The position numbers and the translations under genes are program-made. The notes under the pieces are model-generated. The model saw nothing but the letters and a program-made list of their open reading frames with translations. It ran no database searches and had not been told where the DNA came from. Of a stretch of 64,000 bases of DNA, positions 24,694 to 35,614 are shown piece by piece (position 1 is the first letter of the stretch; each line of letters begins with the position of its first letter). The stretch lies in assembly GCA_021030915.1 (NCBI GenBank), contig JAGEMR010000053.1:124001-188000 (forward strand), in the 5' to 3' direction. The DNA comes from Astrothelium macrocarpum. Its lineage: Eukaryota > Ascomycota > Dothideomycetes > Trypetheliales > Trypetheliaceae.

Positions 24694-25053
24694 TGTTATG
24701 ATCCCAGGTATTCTTGGTGTCAAGTATACTTTGAGATCAAGGTGGCTTCTGAAGAGAGTCGGTAAAGGACTGAATTAGCAAGGAATGATGGTATTTGATA
24801 TTTCAAAATTCTACTGAAGACGTTATCAAAGATTAGTTTAGAGAATGGTTTTGAATATAACGAGATTATAATGATCTTGTTGCGTTTCTATATATTTGTG
24901 TCTAAGTGAGTCGATGAGTCCTTTCGTTTAAAGGCTCACGCTGAGCTAGTGAGTCCTTTCGTTCAAAGGCTCACACTGAGCTAGTGAGTCCTTTCGCTCA
25001 AAGGCTCACGCTGAGCTCTTCCGGGGTACAACGCTTTCCTAGCGTTCCTAACA
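24694..25053. mobile_element. Solo LTR of a retrotransposon
   Basis: 360 bp starting TGTTATGATCCC and ending GTTCCTAACA, so the ends are TGTTA...TAACA. It is flanked by a perfect 5-bp duplication GAAAG (24689-24693 and 25054-25058), the signature of integrase-mediated insertion. No internal retrotransposon sequence is present, so the element was reduced to one LTR by recombination. It has normal base composition, in sharp contrast with its AT-saturated surroundings. Copia versus Gypsy cannot be decided from the LTR alone. Confidence 0.88.
24916..25017. repeat. Three 35-bp tandem repeats with a hairpin core inside the solo LTR
   Basis: Units begin at 24916, 24951 and 24986 with GAGTCCTTTCG. 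Each holds the palindromic core CCTTTCG-TTTAAAGG or a close variant, followed by CTCACGCTGAGCT. The third unit is slightly truncated. Confidence 0.9.
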
Positions 25054-25224
25054 GAAAGTGATTTTTTTTTAGAATCGTTTATAACGACCAAAATGAATTT
25101 TATAATATTTTTTAGATTAAATTAAACAAATTTTTCAGAACACATAAATCAGTATTATTGATTTATCTAATTATTATTTTATTAATCATTATTATTATTG
25201 AAATAATTAAATTCGAACGTTTTG

Positions 25225-25283
25225 TGGTAAGAAATAATTGCGTGTGCGCGCCGTGGGCCTGTGCGCACCGTGGTGGAGACTCC
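25225..25283 (-). repeat. Right terminal inverted repeat of element A
   Basis: Reverse complement of 17401-17459 with three transition differences, followed by TA. Confidence 0.92.
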
Positions 25284-25561
25284 TATATCTCTAGCTTGAC
25301 GTAATTTGAAGCTAAAATGCCAATAATTCACGCCCAAAGACCTGGCTCTATCTTCAATCATGAGTTTGATGCACAAAGAAGCCTAAAAGCTTGGCTTGGC
25401 TTCTGCTAAGTGGCCCGGTAATTACATTCTCTTATTGAGGTAGTGTTCAACTCCAGTACAAGCTGCTCTACTCTACATGAACCTCTGGTAATTTATAGGC
25501 TGATGATCAAGTCTCTGAGATGCCAGGACGTCATGACTCCTTAACCCAAATTAGCACTCTC

Positions 25562-27878
25562 TTAATTCTCCGCAATACTCAAGTTCTCGATCATTTCCTC
25601 TAACCCGCACGCTACATCTGAAAATACCGCACTCTGCAAGGCCTCGTTTTCTAAATCCGTGCCCTCGCTAAAATCGCATCGTAGCAACTTCTTTACCATG
25701 ACTTGATACCGTGGACCCAGCGGGTTGGCACCGTACGCAAGACGCCTTGCTGTATAGATGTTCGTCTCACCAGGCCGCTGCAGGCTTGCGAGCGGGCGGC
25801 GATGGCTGATCTCGAGAAGGGCAATGCCAAGGCTACAGAGAGTGAGGTTGTCGACGCCGTAGAGGAGCACGTCATGAGAAGGGGGTGCATATTTTGGGGG
25901 GCGGAGTTTGGATTGTCGTGAGCATTTGTAGGAACATGGGTCATCGTTTTGGTCATCGTGTGATGTTGAAAGGTGCTGGGAATGCGGCCGAGATGGATGT
26001 ATCTCCAGTATTGGTTCAATATTGGATTGCTGCTTCGGAAAACTGGCATTGAGATGAAGGGTTTGGAGAGCAGACTCGGTGATTTTGGAGCCGGAATGGA
26101 AGAAAGCGAGGTCTTGGAGCTTCCATTCGTCTCTCAACCACGGCGTAGATTGAAATTGCAAGACGGCGACGGTAAGCTTGTGTGCAATTTTGAACTGCTC
26201 AACAACTGTCATTGTGTCATTTGTGGCGATTTGCAATAGATTTAACAGCGATGTTGGTTCTTGCTGCATATGACCAAAGGAGCTGGATTTGTAGTTCGCA
26301 GCAGCATAGAAAAAGTGCCTGGAGGATTTAGAAGATTCCAGGTACCCGAGACATCGATCACCAGCTCCTTTACAGCCACCTTGCCTAAGATCGTGGCAAA
26401 TATTGCTCAATTTACGAATGTTTTTCGCAGAATCGGGTACGTCCTGTGGTTGAGCAACCTGTAGATTACCAAGGGGCATTATATTACACGATCTTCTGTT
26501 TGAGGTATCATCGATGGTACAACATTTTCTCTTTTTCTTACACTGTAGACCATGATCCGAAGGTCTCTGCAATCTTGAGGTGATCGTTCTTGGATGGACC
26601 AAAATGCTCACGTCCGACGGGCTTTGATGTTGATTGATCAGACAGGAAGGGGACAGGGTATGGTCAGCGTCCACAACGCCCTTTATAGCGACCGACGAAG
26701 GGTGCGTGTCGCAGAATTCATGCCTTCTTTTGCCATTGATGGGCATATAGCTCTGTCGATTCAACGTTGAACGTACGTGAAACCAAATTGGAGGTTCAAG
26801 ATTGTTTCTGTTGACAACGGAAACTTAGCTTTTATTCCTGAATTCATTACTTGAAATGCCTATTATCTAATCGAGCCGACTACGTCTCAACTCATGTTAG
26901 GCAAGATGTTGTTACACATGGGAGGTGGTGTTGCAAAAGGACTTAGAATAGGCTTGGAAGCAAGTAGATTCAAAGAGCAGAGAGGAAAAGTACTTGAGTT
27001 ACTTACTGTTGATCCCTTACGACGGTGGTCTCGCCAAAAGAAACAGCGAGATCCAGGTGTACTTGATCATTGACCATCGGGTCCAAACATAAGATTGTGT
27101 TGTGTTGAACATGGTCTGTTGCTACACATGATCGGCACCAAGCTTCGGAAAAAGCCTCATGTAAGGTCGCTGAAGCGCGCCGTACGGTATTGAACTGATC
27201 GGGAATACGCTTTCTTTTTGTCATCGTAAAGAGCTTGGATACATCTTGCTGTTCGTTTTGGGTCTGTATTTGATTCCTCAGCACTGTCAAGCTCTCACGT
27301 AGAGCTGCTAAGGCCTCAATTTTCCTGAGATATTGATTCTTTTCAAAAGTGATCGTCAAAGCGCTCCATATGTTGCTCGTCGAATATTTCAAGGATGTTT
27401 CTCTACGATCTGTATTGTTCGATTTAATAAGACTTTCGAGATCTGACTGAATTTCGACAACATGCTCTTTTATCTCTTCAATAAGATCAAGATAAGCTGC
27501 GTAACTATCACCTAAAATATCTTGAAGTTGCTTGTCAATTAGTCCCGAAGGCAAAGCATCTGGAAATTGAGCGTTGAGAATGGCTTGAACCTCTTGTTCA
27601 TTCTTGTGTATGAAGTTCAGCAGAATGAGACACTCATTCTTGAAGAGGTCTTTCTGAACCCTAAAGCGTTTTTGTACACGAGAAATCTACCAAGTTTAGC
27701 AAGGCTCTGAATAGACAAATGTGTGCGGGATTCTGTGTATGGAATCCCCAACAGTCATGAAGCACACCTCACGAGACCAACGACGTAGTGTCTTCATCTT
27801 CTCATAGGTTGATCTATATGCTTTGATCGCTTCGACAAGAAGTGGCAAGATCCCAAGCACAAGACCGGTAGCTTCCAT
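25562..27878 (-). CDS. DUF7580-type fungal protein with HeLo-like N-terminus
   Basis: Three exons on the minus strand: 27878-27768, 27686-27007 and 26807-25562, giving 678 residues. The N-terminus MEATGLVLGILPLLVEAIKA, continued by YRSTYEKMKTLRRW, is the amphipathic opening typical of fungal HeLo-like/NLR-associated proteins. A long helical region with Gln/Glu/Leu follows. The C-terminal 230 residues carry the DUF7580 pattern: STPWLRDEWKLQDLAFF, LCSLGIALLEISHRRPL, PLGPRYQVMVKKLLRCDF and a closing VACGLEEMIENL. That domain is kinase-like in layout without clear catalytic residues. HeLo domains can act in cell-death signalling; a role here is inference. The second intron (199 bases) is longer than usual. 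The gene diverges from the C2H2 gene and ends 280 bases from the transposon island. Confidence 0.78.
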
Positions 27879-28303
27879 CTCTAGTTACTACTATGAAGGC
27901 CGCTTCGGAAGTTAATTCGATCGAAGCATATGATGTGGTGAAATGTATTTTGAACCAAGGTAGGAATCGAGTGTTACGGTATGGACTCACTGCAAAGTTC
28001 AGGACAGATAATGCCAGGACTAGGCTATGGAGTAGCCTTGTACACTGGCAGCGAGCTATCCTGCCAATAAAGTTGCTTGAATGCAACGAGGCTTTCCGTG
28101 TGGAGAACGCCCAAGGCTGAACCTCAGCAGCGATCCTGCCTCACAATGAAATTGACCGTCATCGTTTCTCGTACCTCCATTTCTGAATCTGTACTGAAGT
28201 TCATCAGTCATCGATCTTAATCTTTACTATAGAACTCTGAAAAAGCAGCGAAGAAGCACAGCTGTGAAGCCCGGGGCTGCCCGGGGCTGGCCCGTGCTTG
28301 ACC
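27879..28303. promoter_or_regulatory. Shared divergent promoter spacer
   Basis: 425 bases between the start codons of the DUF7580-type gene (-) and the C2H2 gene (+). Both promoters must lie here. No specific operator was recognised. A short direct duplication, GCCCGGGGCT, occurs just before the plus-strand start (about 28268-28290). Confidence 0.5.
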
Positions 28304-30551
28304 ATGGACGATCGAGGGAAGAGCACCCATTCTAAGGGCGAAGAAAGTTTGAAACTCCTCAGTAGCTCCAGCAAGCCTTCTTTGCTTTCATCATCGCATG
28401 AAGATGTTCTGAAAGCCCGTTCTCGACCTGTTGGTGCGGCTGGCAGGCTCTATGAATCGTCCGTGTGCCTGCTTCAACGTCTTGTGCAAATACTGCGAGC
28501 TCCTGTCGCAAACACCACGTCTGCCAAAACCATCGAGGAGAAGAAGGCCAGTGCCTCAAACACGACCGACATCAGAGATAGTGTTGGATTGCCATCGATC
28601 CCCGCACATGAAGACAATCGACAATTCTTCCGAGAGAGCAATGGGTTTGAAAGAGTGTTCCATCTTTTGAAAGTATGGGGAGATGGAGTTGGCATCACCA
28701 ATGAAAACTTTGAGCAGGGCATTTGGCATTCTAGCAAGAGTTCTGGGCGTTCTCTTTCACTGTTAAAGTCGATCGCGAAGGCTTTAGCCCAAAGTAGGTC
28801 AAGGATTTGCTTAGGTGGAAATTCGGCTAGCCCGCGCGAAAGAGACCGCATTGAATCGCTCGGCCACCTGCTGACTGATGCGCAGGACTTCCAGAACTGC
28901 AACCTACTGAGGCAATTGACGTCTATGTACAAGAGCTCCGTCAAACTCTGGACGAGATTGATTTTGTCATCGACTTCCGGGCAGATGACGTTGACCACTC
29001 CAGTGACGAGAGTGATGATGAAAGCCAGTGCTCCAACACAGGTCCCGATAATTTAAATGAAATCATAGAAGACATTCAAGTTGACGCAGAATGTCTTTTA
29101 GAACTTGTGCCCGCCCTTGAGACCCCCGAAGACCTGTATCAAGAGGAGCAGGGCCCATCTTTCAACGTGGCAAGAAGCAGTTCCTTTACTGAATTGAATC
29201 CATTCGCAGATATCATTAGCGAGAGATTCCCTAAAGCTAACGGAAAAATTATTGAAGAACTGGCTAAGCAGAATTGGAAACGGTGGGTTCGCCTACAGGA
29301 ACAACGACGAGTTAATGAGGAGCTTGAAAATCCAGAAATTCTAACATTAGACACTAAAACAATTACAACGCGTTCCCACTCGAGATTTCATGACTCAGGC
29401 CTCGGTACATCAATATCTGACGGATCGATTCTTGCACCCGAAAAAGCCCTGTCCATTGTACCAAGCATTATGGCTGGGCAAAACCAAAAGATGCCAATTT
29501 TGACTGATGCTGCGAAGAGTGGTGAACCATTCAATTGTGACGCTTGTGGAAGATTGCTTATCATCAAGCACGAGCAGCAATTGAAAGTGCATTTAATGGC
29601 TGATTTAAGCCCTTACGTTTGCATATTCCCAGGATGTCATTATGGCTCTGATGTTTTCATTGATCGCAAAGACCCAGCTTGGATCTCCCATTTAGATGAT
29701 ACCCATCGATTAGTAGGAGACAAGAAGCCCTGGTCCTGCCCTCTATGTTACAAGTCAATTGGTGGCTCTACACTACAGTTCGCTCTGCACATGTGTTGCC
29801 ATCTGGAAGATATAGCTTTATCAGCCCTACCCGTTGAATGTGAGGCTGATGACGATCTGACACAACACCCTCCCTGGCCGGAACAGGAGGTGTTGACCCA
29901 GAATTCGTTGCCTCCTGAGGAAATAGAGGCGAGATCGTATCGCTCGCACCCCCTGTATGCTGCTGGCCCGCAATCAGATGGCCTCTATCATTGCCCCTGG
30001 GAACTTGCTGAACATTGTCCACACAGGCCTACCAAGCTAAAAGCCGTCTACGAGTATGATCTTTCCCTTTAGTCTGTTCTAAAACCAATCAGTTCTGAAA
30101 CTTACTATTGAATAGTAAATATCTGGATTCACATTTGCGTCCTTTTCGATGTAAAGCCAAATTATGTGCGACATTGCAATTCTCGTCAACAGCTGCTGTC
30201 TTGCGGCACGAAAGAGAAGAGCATGGGATGCATGTGCACATTGAGAAACCACATTTGTGCACATACATGGACTGTGAGCGTTCTATTGCAGGCAATGGTT
30301 TCGCTAGACGTTACAATCTGTTTGATCACTTGCACCGTGTACATGATTACAGACCCCCAGCTTCCTTCCCTCTCCTTGAGGAGAATATTGCTCAACCTAA
30401 CACTCGTAAGCTGGACCCCAACTCTTGTAAGTCAAAGTATATCTTATTTAATACTCTAAATCGGGTTGACGGTCGTCTACACAAGAAATCAGAAAAGATG
30501 CTCGAAGATTATGAGCAAACGGCTTTCTCTAGTCCCCTCATGGTCGAATAG
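28304..30551 (+). CDS. Fungal C2H2-type zinc-finger protein with helical N-terminus
   Basis: The first coding block starts MDDRGKSTHSKGEESLKLL and is rich in Ser and Leu. It switches frame near 28,790-28,900, best explained by an intron opening GTAGGT and closing GCGCAG. The second block runs from VYVQELRQTLDEIDFVIDFR to about 30,056. The third starts after a GTATGA...TTGAATAG intron with KYLDSHLRPFRCK. Zinc-binding pairs are visible in FNCDACGRLLIIKHEQQLKV, YVCIFPGCHYGSD with a distant His pair, WSCPLCYKSI, and FRCKAKLCATLQF with HEREEH. This matches a broad Pezizomycotina family of multi-finger proteins with a helical leader, often found beside HeLo/NLR genes. DNA binding is not proven; several fingers are atypical. 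Exon borders in the first third are approximate. Confidence 0.75.
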
Positions 30552-32442
30552 TATCCATGGAAGTTGTCTTTATCCTTAAGTGTGCGAGGTTTTGTACTAT
30601 ATAATTACTTTATATGTCGAATGGTTGCTGCTGACATTGGAAATCTTCGTCACTCGAAGCTAACAAGCTGTGTCTATAGTGGCCAATAACCCGCAATATG
30701 CGGCACAAATTCAGCAGCGGCAGCAAATTCAGCAACAGCAAATGATGCAACAACGCATGCTACAAGAAGCCCATGCTATGGGAATTGCTATACCAAATAG
30801 TGGGGATCCCAACCTTATATCACAACAGCTTGCACAATTACAAGCCAAGCGCGGCGGCGTCACGCTTCCTCCGCATATGTCAATACAGCAGCAGCAAGCC
30901 CAGCAGCAGCTACATCAGCAGCAGCAGCAGCAGTAGCAACAACAGCAGCAGCTCGAGCCGAGAGCTCATGTAGTCAGGGTGGACACGACACAGGGGCTCG
31001 AGCTTGCAGGGAATTGGAAAGACGCAGGATGGGAAGCGCCACGGAGGAAGTTGTAGTTGGTCCTTCATGGAGCGTGGTGCAAGAAACGGTGCCAGGGGAG
31101 ATTTGGAGGCGTGGTAGCGCGGGGAAATAGATAGATACGGATTCGGAAGAACGCCGAGCGACGCCACAGTGACAGCGAGAAGGCCGGGTCGCCGTCAAAT
31201 CAGGGAAGGGGAACGGATAATGAAAAGACAAGTGGAGAGGAGATTTGCTATTTACCGAGTGAACAGGCGAAAGATCAGGGCCGACGAGACTTCTCCAGCA
31301 GTTGAATCGCATGTTGCCCAGATTAAGGCTCGAATTTTAAGGTACTGGCCTGCAGGCCAGCGGCTTTGTCTAATAAAAATATATACAGCGAACAAATTTC
31401 AATACTTTTTAACAGTTACTGGCAGTTTTGACTCATCGGGCTTTTTTGAAATTCGGATATACCGAATACTTTTAGCTTAATTTAGGTAGTGGATTTTTGA
31501 CGCTTTGTGCTATGGTTAACCGTCTCGAAAACTAGAACATACACTCGGCTCACCAGAAGGCAATTTTTTTGGACTCCAGAAACTAATCGGGGCGGGATGT
31601 GAGTCTTGTTCTGTTACAGCCTTGCTGCTTACCACGCCTTTGCAGTTGAAAGGTACATGTTGAGGGACTTTTGTTTTTTCATCTCGATGGTTGATGTCGT
31701 TTCAAAATCAGGATCTTCAGTTTCGGCGTGGCGATGTCAAATAGATTATAAACATGTTGTGTCTTTTCCTCCACGACTTAAGGGAGATTTTTTACAAACC
31801 AAATTGTCCTCAGCAGAACCCTCGGCGCTTGGAAAACGAGAACAGTCTTTGCTAAACAGTGTGGGATCCATTGGTCACGATTCAGTGACATCTTCCGGAG
31901 TTTTCCGGACATAAGCATGCGCCTCTCATCATGCGAATTCGGCAGTAGATGAAGCAAACTTTAAATCCAACTCAGCTACATAATGCGATGATGCTCGTGT
32001 TGAAGTAGTTTGAATAATGAAGACGACTCAGTCATCAGCCACCCCGATGAGTCTCAGGTTATATGTTACAATGGTAAGCATGTGCAATGCTACCAGATTG
32101 AGCAAGGGTTGCTTTTCAGGACCCTGGCAATGGCCCAATACCTGTTGTTGGCCTTTTTCCAGGCCAGCTTACAACAATAACACGGCCTCCAGCTTTGCAT
32201 CCCAGCATCACATCTCCACCACTATTCTCTCGTTTAAACCCAAATTTTCCGGATCTGCGATCTGGCCTTCCTTTCTTATTGCCCTCACGTTCGTCCTACG
32301 ACTCCTCGGCGACAATGCTCCGTCGAGCATAGACACCTCTCCCGTCCTTCATCTTATCTCCCCGCTATCCAGCTGGTTTGGACTTTGACTTGCCAGGTCA
32401 GGGACTTGACGACCATCACCCTGCAATCTCCACCTCTTCGTC
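30552..32442. other. Intergenic with a Gln-rich fragment and a CAG microsatellite
   Basis: 1.9 kb before the Rab-GAP gene. It contains an orphan Gln-rich reading (30682-30936), listed separately. No other coding signal was found. Confidence 0.5.
30682..30936 (+). pseudogene. Orphan glutamine-rich coding fragment
   Basis: The frame reads VANNPQYAAQIQQRQQIQQQ, then MHAMGIAIP-like sequence with NLISQQLAQLQAKRGG and PPHMSIQQQQAQQQLHQQ, and stops at 30936. It has no ATG at its left edge and could only begin after a splice acceptor (CTATAG just before GTGGCC). It resembles the Gln-rich tails of fungal transcription co-regulators (Mediator, SAGA or NuA4 subunits). I cannot name which. It may be a duplicated gene fragment. 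The CAG run at 30885-30952 could inflate the likeness. Confidence 0.35.
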
Positions 32443-35400
32443 ATGGATCACACCAATGCCACTACTCCGAGTTCAGATAGGGAAAATGTGAGTGTGAACC
32501 ACAGAACCCCACCTGCTCAACACTCTGCCTATCCGAATTGGTGATCTCTAATTCGCTTCGACTGACACGGAATATCATTGTAGGACACTTTTGAAGACGC
32601 CCACGACATAAACTCGGCTTCGACATCCCGCGCCCAGTCACCCGCTTCGAGATCCCTGATTAGTGGACGGAGGGGATCATCGTCTTCTGCAACCAAACAC
32701 AGTCGTGAGCCTTCCAGGTTGAGATTGTCATTGAATGACGAAGATAATGGTGAAAAGATGAATGGGTCGTACGATGAACCAACGAATGACCCAGATGAAA
32801 CACCTGTAGAGGCAAAGAGTCCAACGGAGGACCGAATTGGGGGCTCTCCGCCTTTGACAGCAAAAAGTTTTTCTATGGAGTCCATGCAGAGTGTTCCTTT
32901 GAACAGTGGCAAGTCAGTGGCAGGCATAGGTGGGTGACTTCCTCTTCTTATACGCTCGAGATGCAGGAGCAGACGGAGCCCACAAAAGTCGACTTTGGGT
33001 ACCGCATCAACAACGTGGCCCTGGCATTCTGACAAGACCTTCTTTGACCATTTTCGATTCGCAGCTGCTAACATTACATTTCTTGACTACAGATCAAGGT
33101 CCTGGATGGCCTCTGTCGTCCCCTGCCATGCCGTCATCAAAAAATCCTGCAAAGGATCCCCCCAGACTCCCACCACGCGAACCCTCCGCCTCCAGAATAC
33201 AAGGGCTGTCCCAAAAGTTTGAAAATCAATATCCACCACCTCCATCAGCACCTTTGAAGCCACTGCCCAGTCCGACACAATCTGGACCTCCACCTCCCTC
33301 ACGCAAATTTACTACACCTTTTGCATGGTTTTCTCGAAATAGTGAAACAAGCGAAAAGAGAACACCATCGCCCCCCCTACCTGCCGGGAAGAATCATGAA
33401 CGCCGTGGAACAGGAGCATCTGCAACAACAACGGGCAACAATCCTGAATTGACGTTAAGCAAGATTGAAGATGGAAGCGAAGAAGGTGGTCAAAAACGAG
33501 GGAATCGTGTAAGCCTTAAGGATAGGTTCAAATTACTTAGAATGCAAGAAGAAGCAGGAATTGACGCCTTTAATGAAGATGGTTCACCCAAGAACTTGGA
33601 AAATGGCGAGGTCACTGGGAGCAAACCACGTTCAGGGAGTATAAGCGCTGTTGGGAGCAGTCCGAAAATACCAGATGGAGAAACAGAAGGTGAAGCGGGC
33701 GCACCATCCATGTCAAGGAAGACTTCCTCCACAGGACGATTAGCTAGACGAGGCACAATAAACGCAAGCCTGGCTCCGGGTACTGCTGCTGGTATTGCCG
33801 AGGGACCTGCAGGAGCAGACGCTGAACCGGTGGACTGGGATCTGTGGCAATCAGTCGTCTACGAGGGGCCAGCAGCCGTTGCACGTACCAGCGCTGATGA
33901 ATTGAACCATGCCACAGCAAGTGGTATTCCACAGGCAATCAGAGGAGTTGTATGGCAAGTTCTTGCGCAAAGTAAAGATGATGACCTGGAAGATGTTTAT
34001 CGGGAACTCTCATTAAGAACAGTGGACAACAATCAAGTGGTGGTTAATGGGAGAAAAGTCTCGAATCCGAGTGTTAATGGAAGCAAAGAAAAGGACTCTC
34101 ACGCTTCGTCGGCTTCTTCTGTTCACTCAGGAACGTCGACTCCGGCAACCAGTACAATGACCGGATCTCCTCCTCCTTCTCATGATGGCAACAATGCCGA
34201 TTCAATTGCAAAACTCCAGGATTCTTTAGCGGCAGAAAAGAGAAAGAAAACAAAGGACGATGCTGCAGCATTGATCAAGCTTGAAAAGGCCATCAAGCGC
34301 GACATGGGCGCCAGAACAAGCTTTTCAAAATATCTCATGAGTGCCGGCCTGCAAGACGGCCTTTTTAGAGTCTGCAAAGCCTACGCTTTATTCGATGAGG
34401 GTGTTGGTTATGCACAAGGCATCAACTTCATTTCCATGCCGCTGCTATTCAATGTAAGTCTATCCAAGCAAAAAATCCTGCATGTCTCTAACAATCTTCC
34501 AGATGCCCGAAGAAGAAGCCTTTTGTCTCCTAGTCCGCCTCATGAACAAATACAACCTTCGCGATCTCTTCATCCAAGATATGCCCGGCCTTCACCTACA
34601 TCTCTACCAATTCGAACGGCTCCTTGAAGACTTCGAGCCCGCGCTATACTGCCATCTCAACCGGCGCGGCGTGAAACCCGAACTCTACGCCACCCAATGG
34701 TTCCTCACGCTCTTCGCCTACCGCTTCCCGCTCCAACTCGTACTCCGCGTGTACGACCTCATCCTCTCCGAAGGCCTCGAATCCGCCATCCTCAAATTCG
34801 GCATCGTCCTCATGCAAAAGAACGCCAGCACGCTCATGACCATGAAGGACATGTCCAGCCTCACCACCTTCCTCAAAGAGCGCATCTTCGACGTCTACAT
34901 CGACAAGGCCCCCTCAGCCTCCTCGCTCCTCGAATCGGGCTTCTTCGGCTCCGCCTCCGGCATTGACAAGGAAGTCTACCGCGCTAACCAGCTCGTGCAG
35001 GACGCATGCGCGGTGCGCATCGCCCCGGAGACGCTCAAGCAGTACACGGCGGAGTGGGAGGAGGCGCAGCGCAGCGAACGCGAGCGCGAGGCCGAAGTCG
35101 AGGGCCTGCGCAGCGCGAACGCGTCGCTGTCGCTGAAGGTGCGCGGGCTGGAGGAGCGCGTGGAGAAGAACGACAGCGAGCACGTGCAGATCGCGAGCGA
35201 GCTGGTGCGCACCAAGGTCGGGAACGAGCAGCTGGGCGACGAGAATGAGAGCTTGCGGGGCCAGGTGGCGGAGCTGCGGAAGATGGTCGAGAGGCAGCCC
35301 GAGGAGGTGGAGGAGCGGCTGAAGAAGGAGATGGAGCGCATCATGGCGCGGAATATGGAGGTGCAGAATGAGAATCGCGCGCTGGAGGAGGGGATGGCGG

Positions 35401-35614
35401 AGATGGAGAAGGATCTGGTGGATACGAAGATGGGGTATGCTCAGGTGAGTGTTCAACGTCTTGATTCTGATTGGTGGAGGTTTGTGACTTTTTGCTTTTT
35501 TTTGCTGACACGAATTTTTGGATATAGCTGAATGCCGAGTTTGAGGATATGAAGCAGAGGTGGGCGAACCTGCAGAATATGATGAATATCAACCAGCCGG
35601 TGAAAAAGTCGTGA
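32443..35614 (+). CDS. TBC-domain Rab GTPase-activating protein (Gyp5 type) with coiled-coil tail
   Basis: Starts MDHTNATTPSSDREN. After an intron comes a long Ser/Pro-rich disordered region with VDFGYRINNVALA and a poly-Pro segment. The TBC domain then begins about WDLWQSVVYEGPAAVARTSA. It contains the arginine finger in GIPQAIRGVVWQVLA, the EKAIKRDMGARTSF block, the catalytic Gln in FDEGVGYAQGINFI (YAQGI), and, after an intron (about 34454-34502), FCLLVRLMNKYNLRDLF and FLTLFAYRFPLQLVLR. About 180 residues of Glu/Arg-rich coiled coil follow, and the last exon ends INQPVKKS. These enzymes switch off Rab GTPases such as Ypt1/Sec4 in secretion. Exon borders at about 32,930-33,095 could not be settled. 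DNA from about 34,500 on is much more GC-rich. Confidence 0.9.

Larger units (their letters stand above)
17401..25283. mobile_element. Outer Fot1/pogo-like DNA transposon (element A), RIP-degraded, host of the others
   Basis: The ends form a 59-bp inverted repeat (17401-17459 with 25225-25283, 3 mismatches, all transitions). Each end is flanked by TA (17399-17400 and 25284-25285), the Tc1/mariner target duplication. The span is 7,883 bp. Removing elements B and C with one TA each, and the solo LTR with one 5-bp duplication, leaves 1,902 bp. That is the size of Fot1-type fungal elements. The interior is about nine-tenths A/T and has no transposase frame. The superfamily is inferred from size, TA duplication and repeat structure, not from protein. 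Confidence 0.85.

Noticed and set aside
24916..25017. CRISPR-like array
   Set aside because: The 35-bp units are directly adjacent without unique spacers and lie inside an LTR of a eukaryote.
17460..25220. AT block as a mitochondrial insertion or a centromere
   Set aside because: The paired terminal repeats, TA duplications and matching element sizes explain it as transposons. No mitochondrial gene or tRNA is visible. A centromere would need far more sequence to judge.
34914..35456. Long minus-strand open frame rich in Leu and His
   Set aside because: It is the complement of the coiled-coil part of the Rab-GAP gene. The low-complexity product is a by-product of GC-rich codons.
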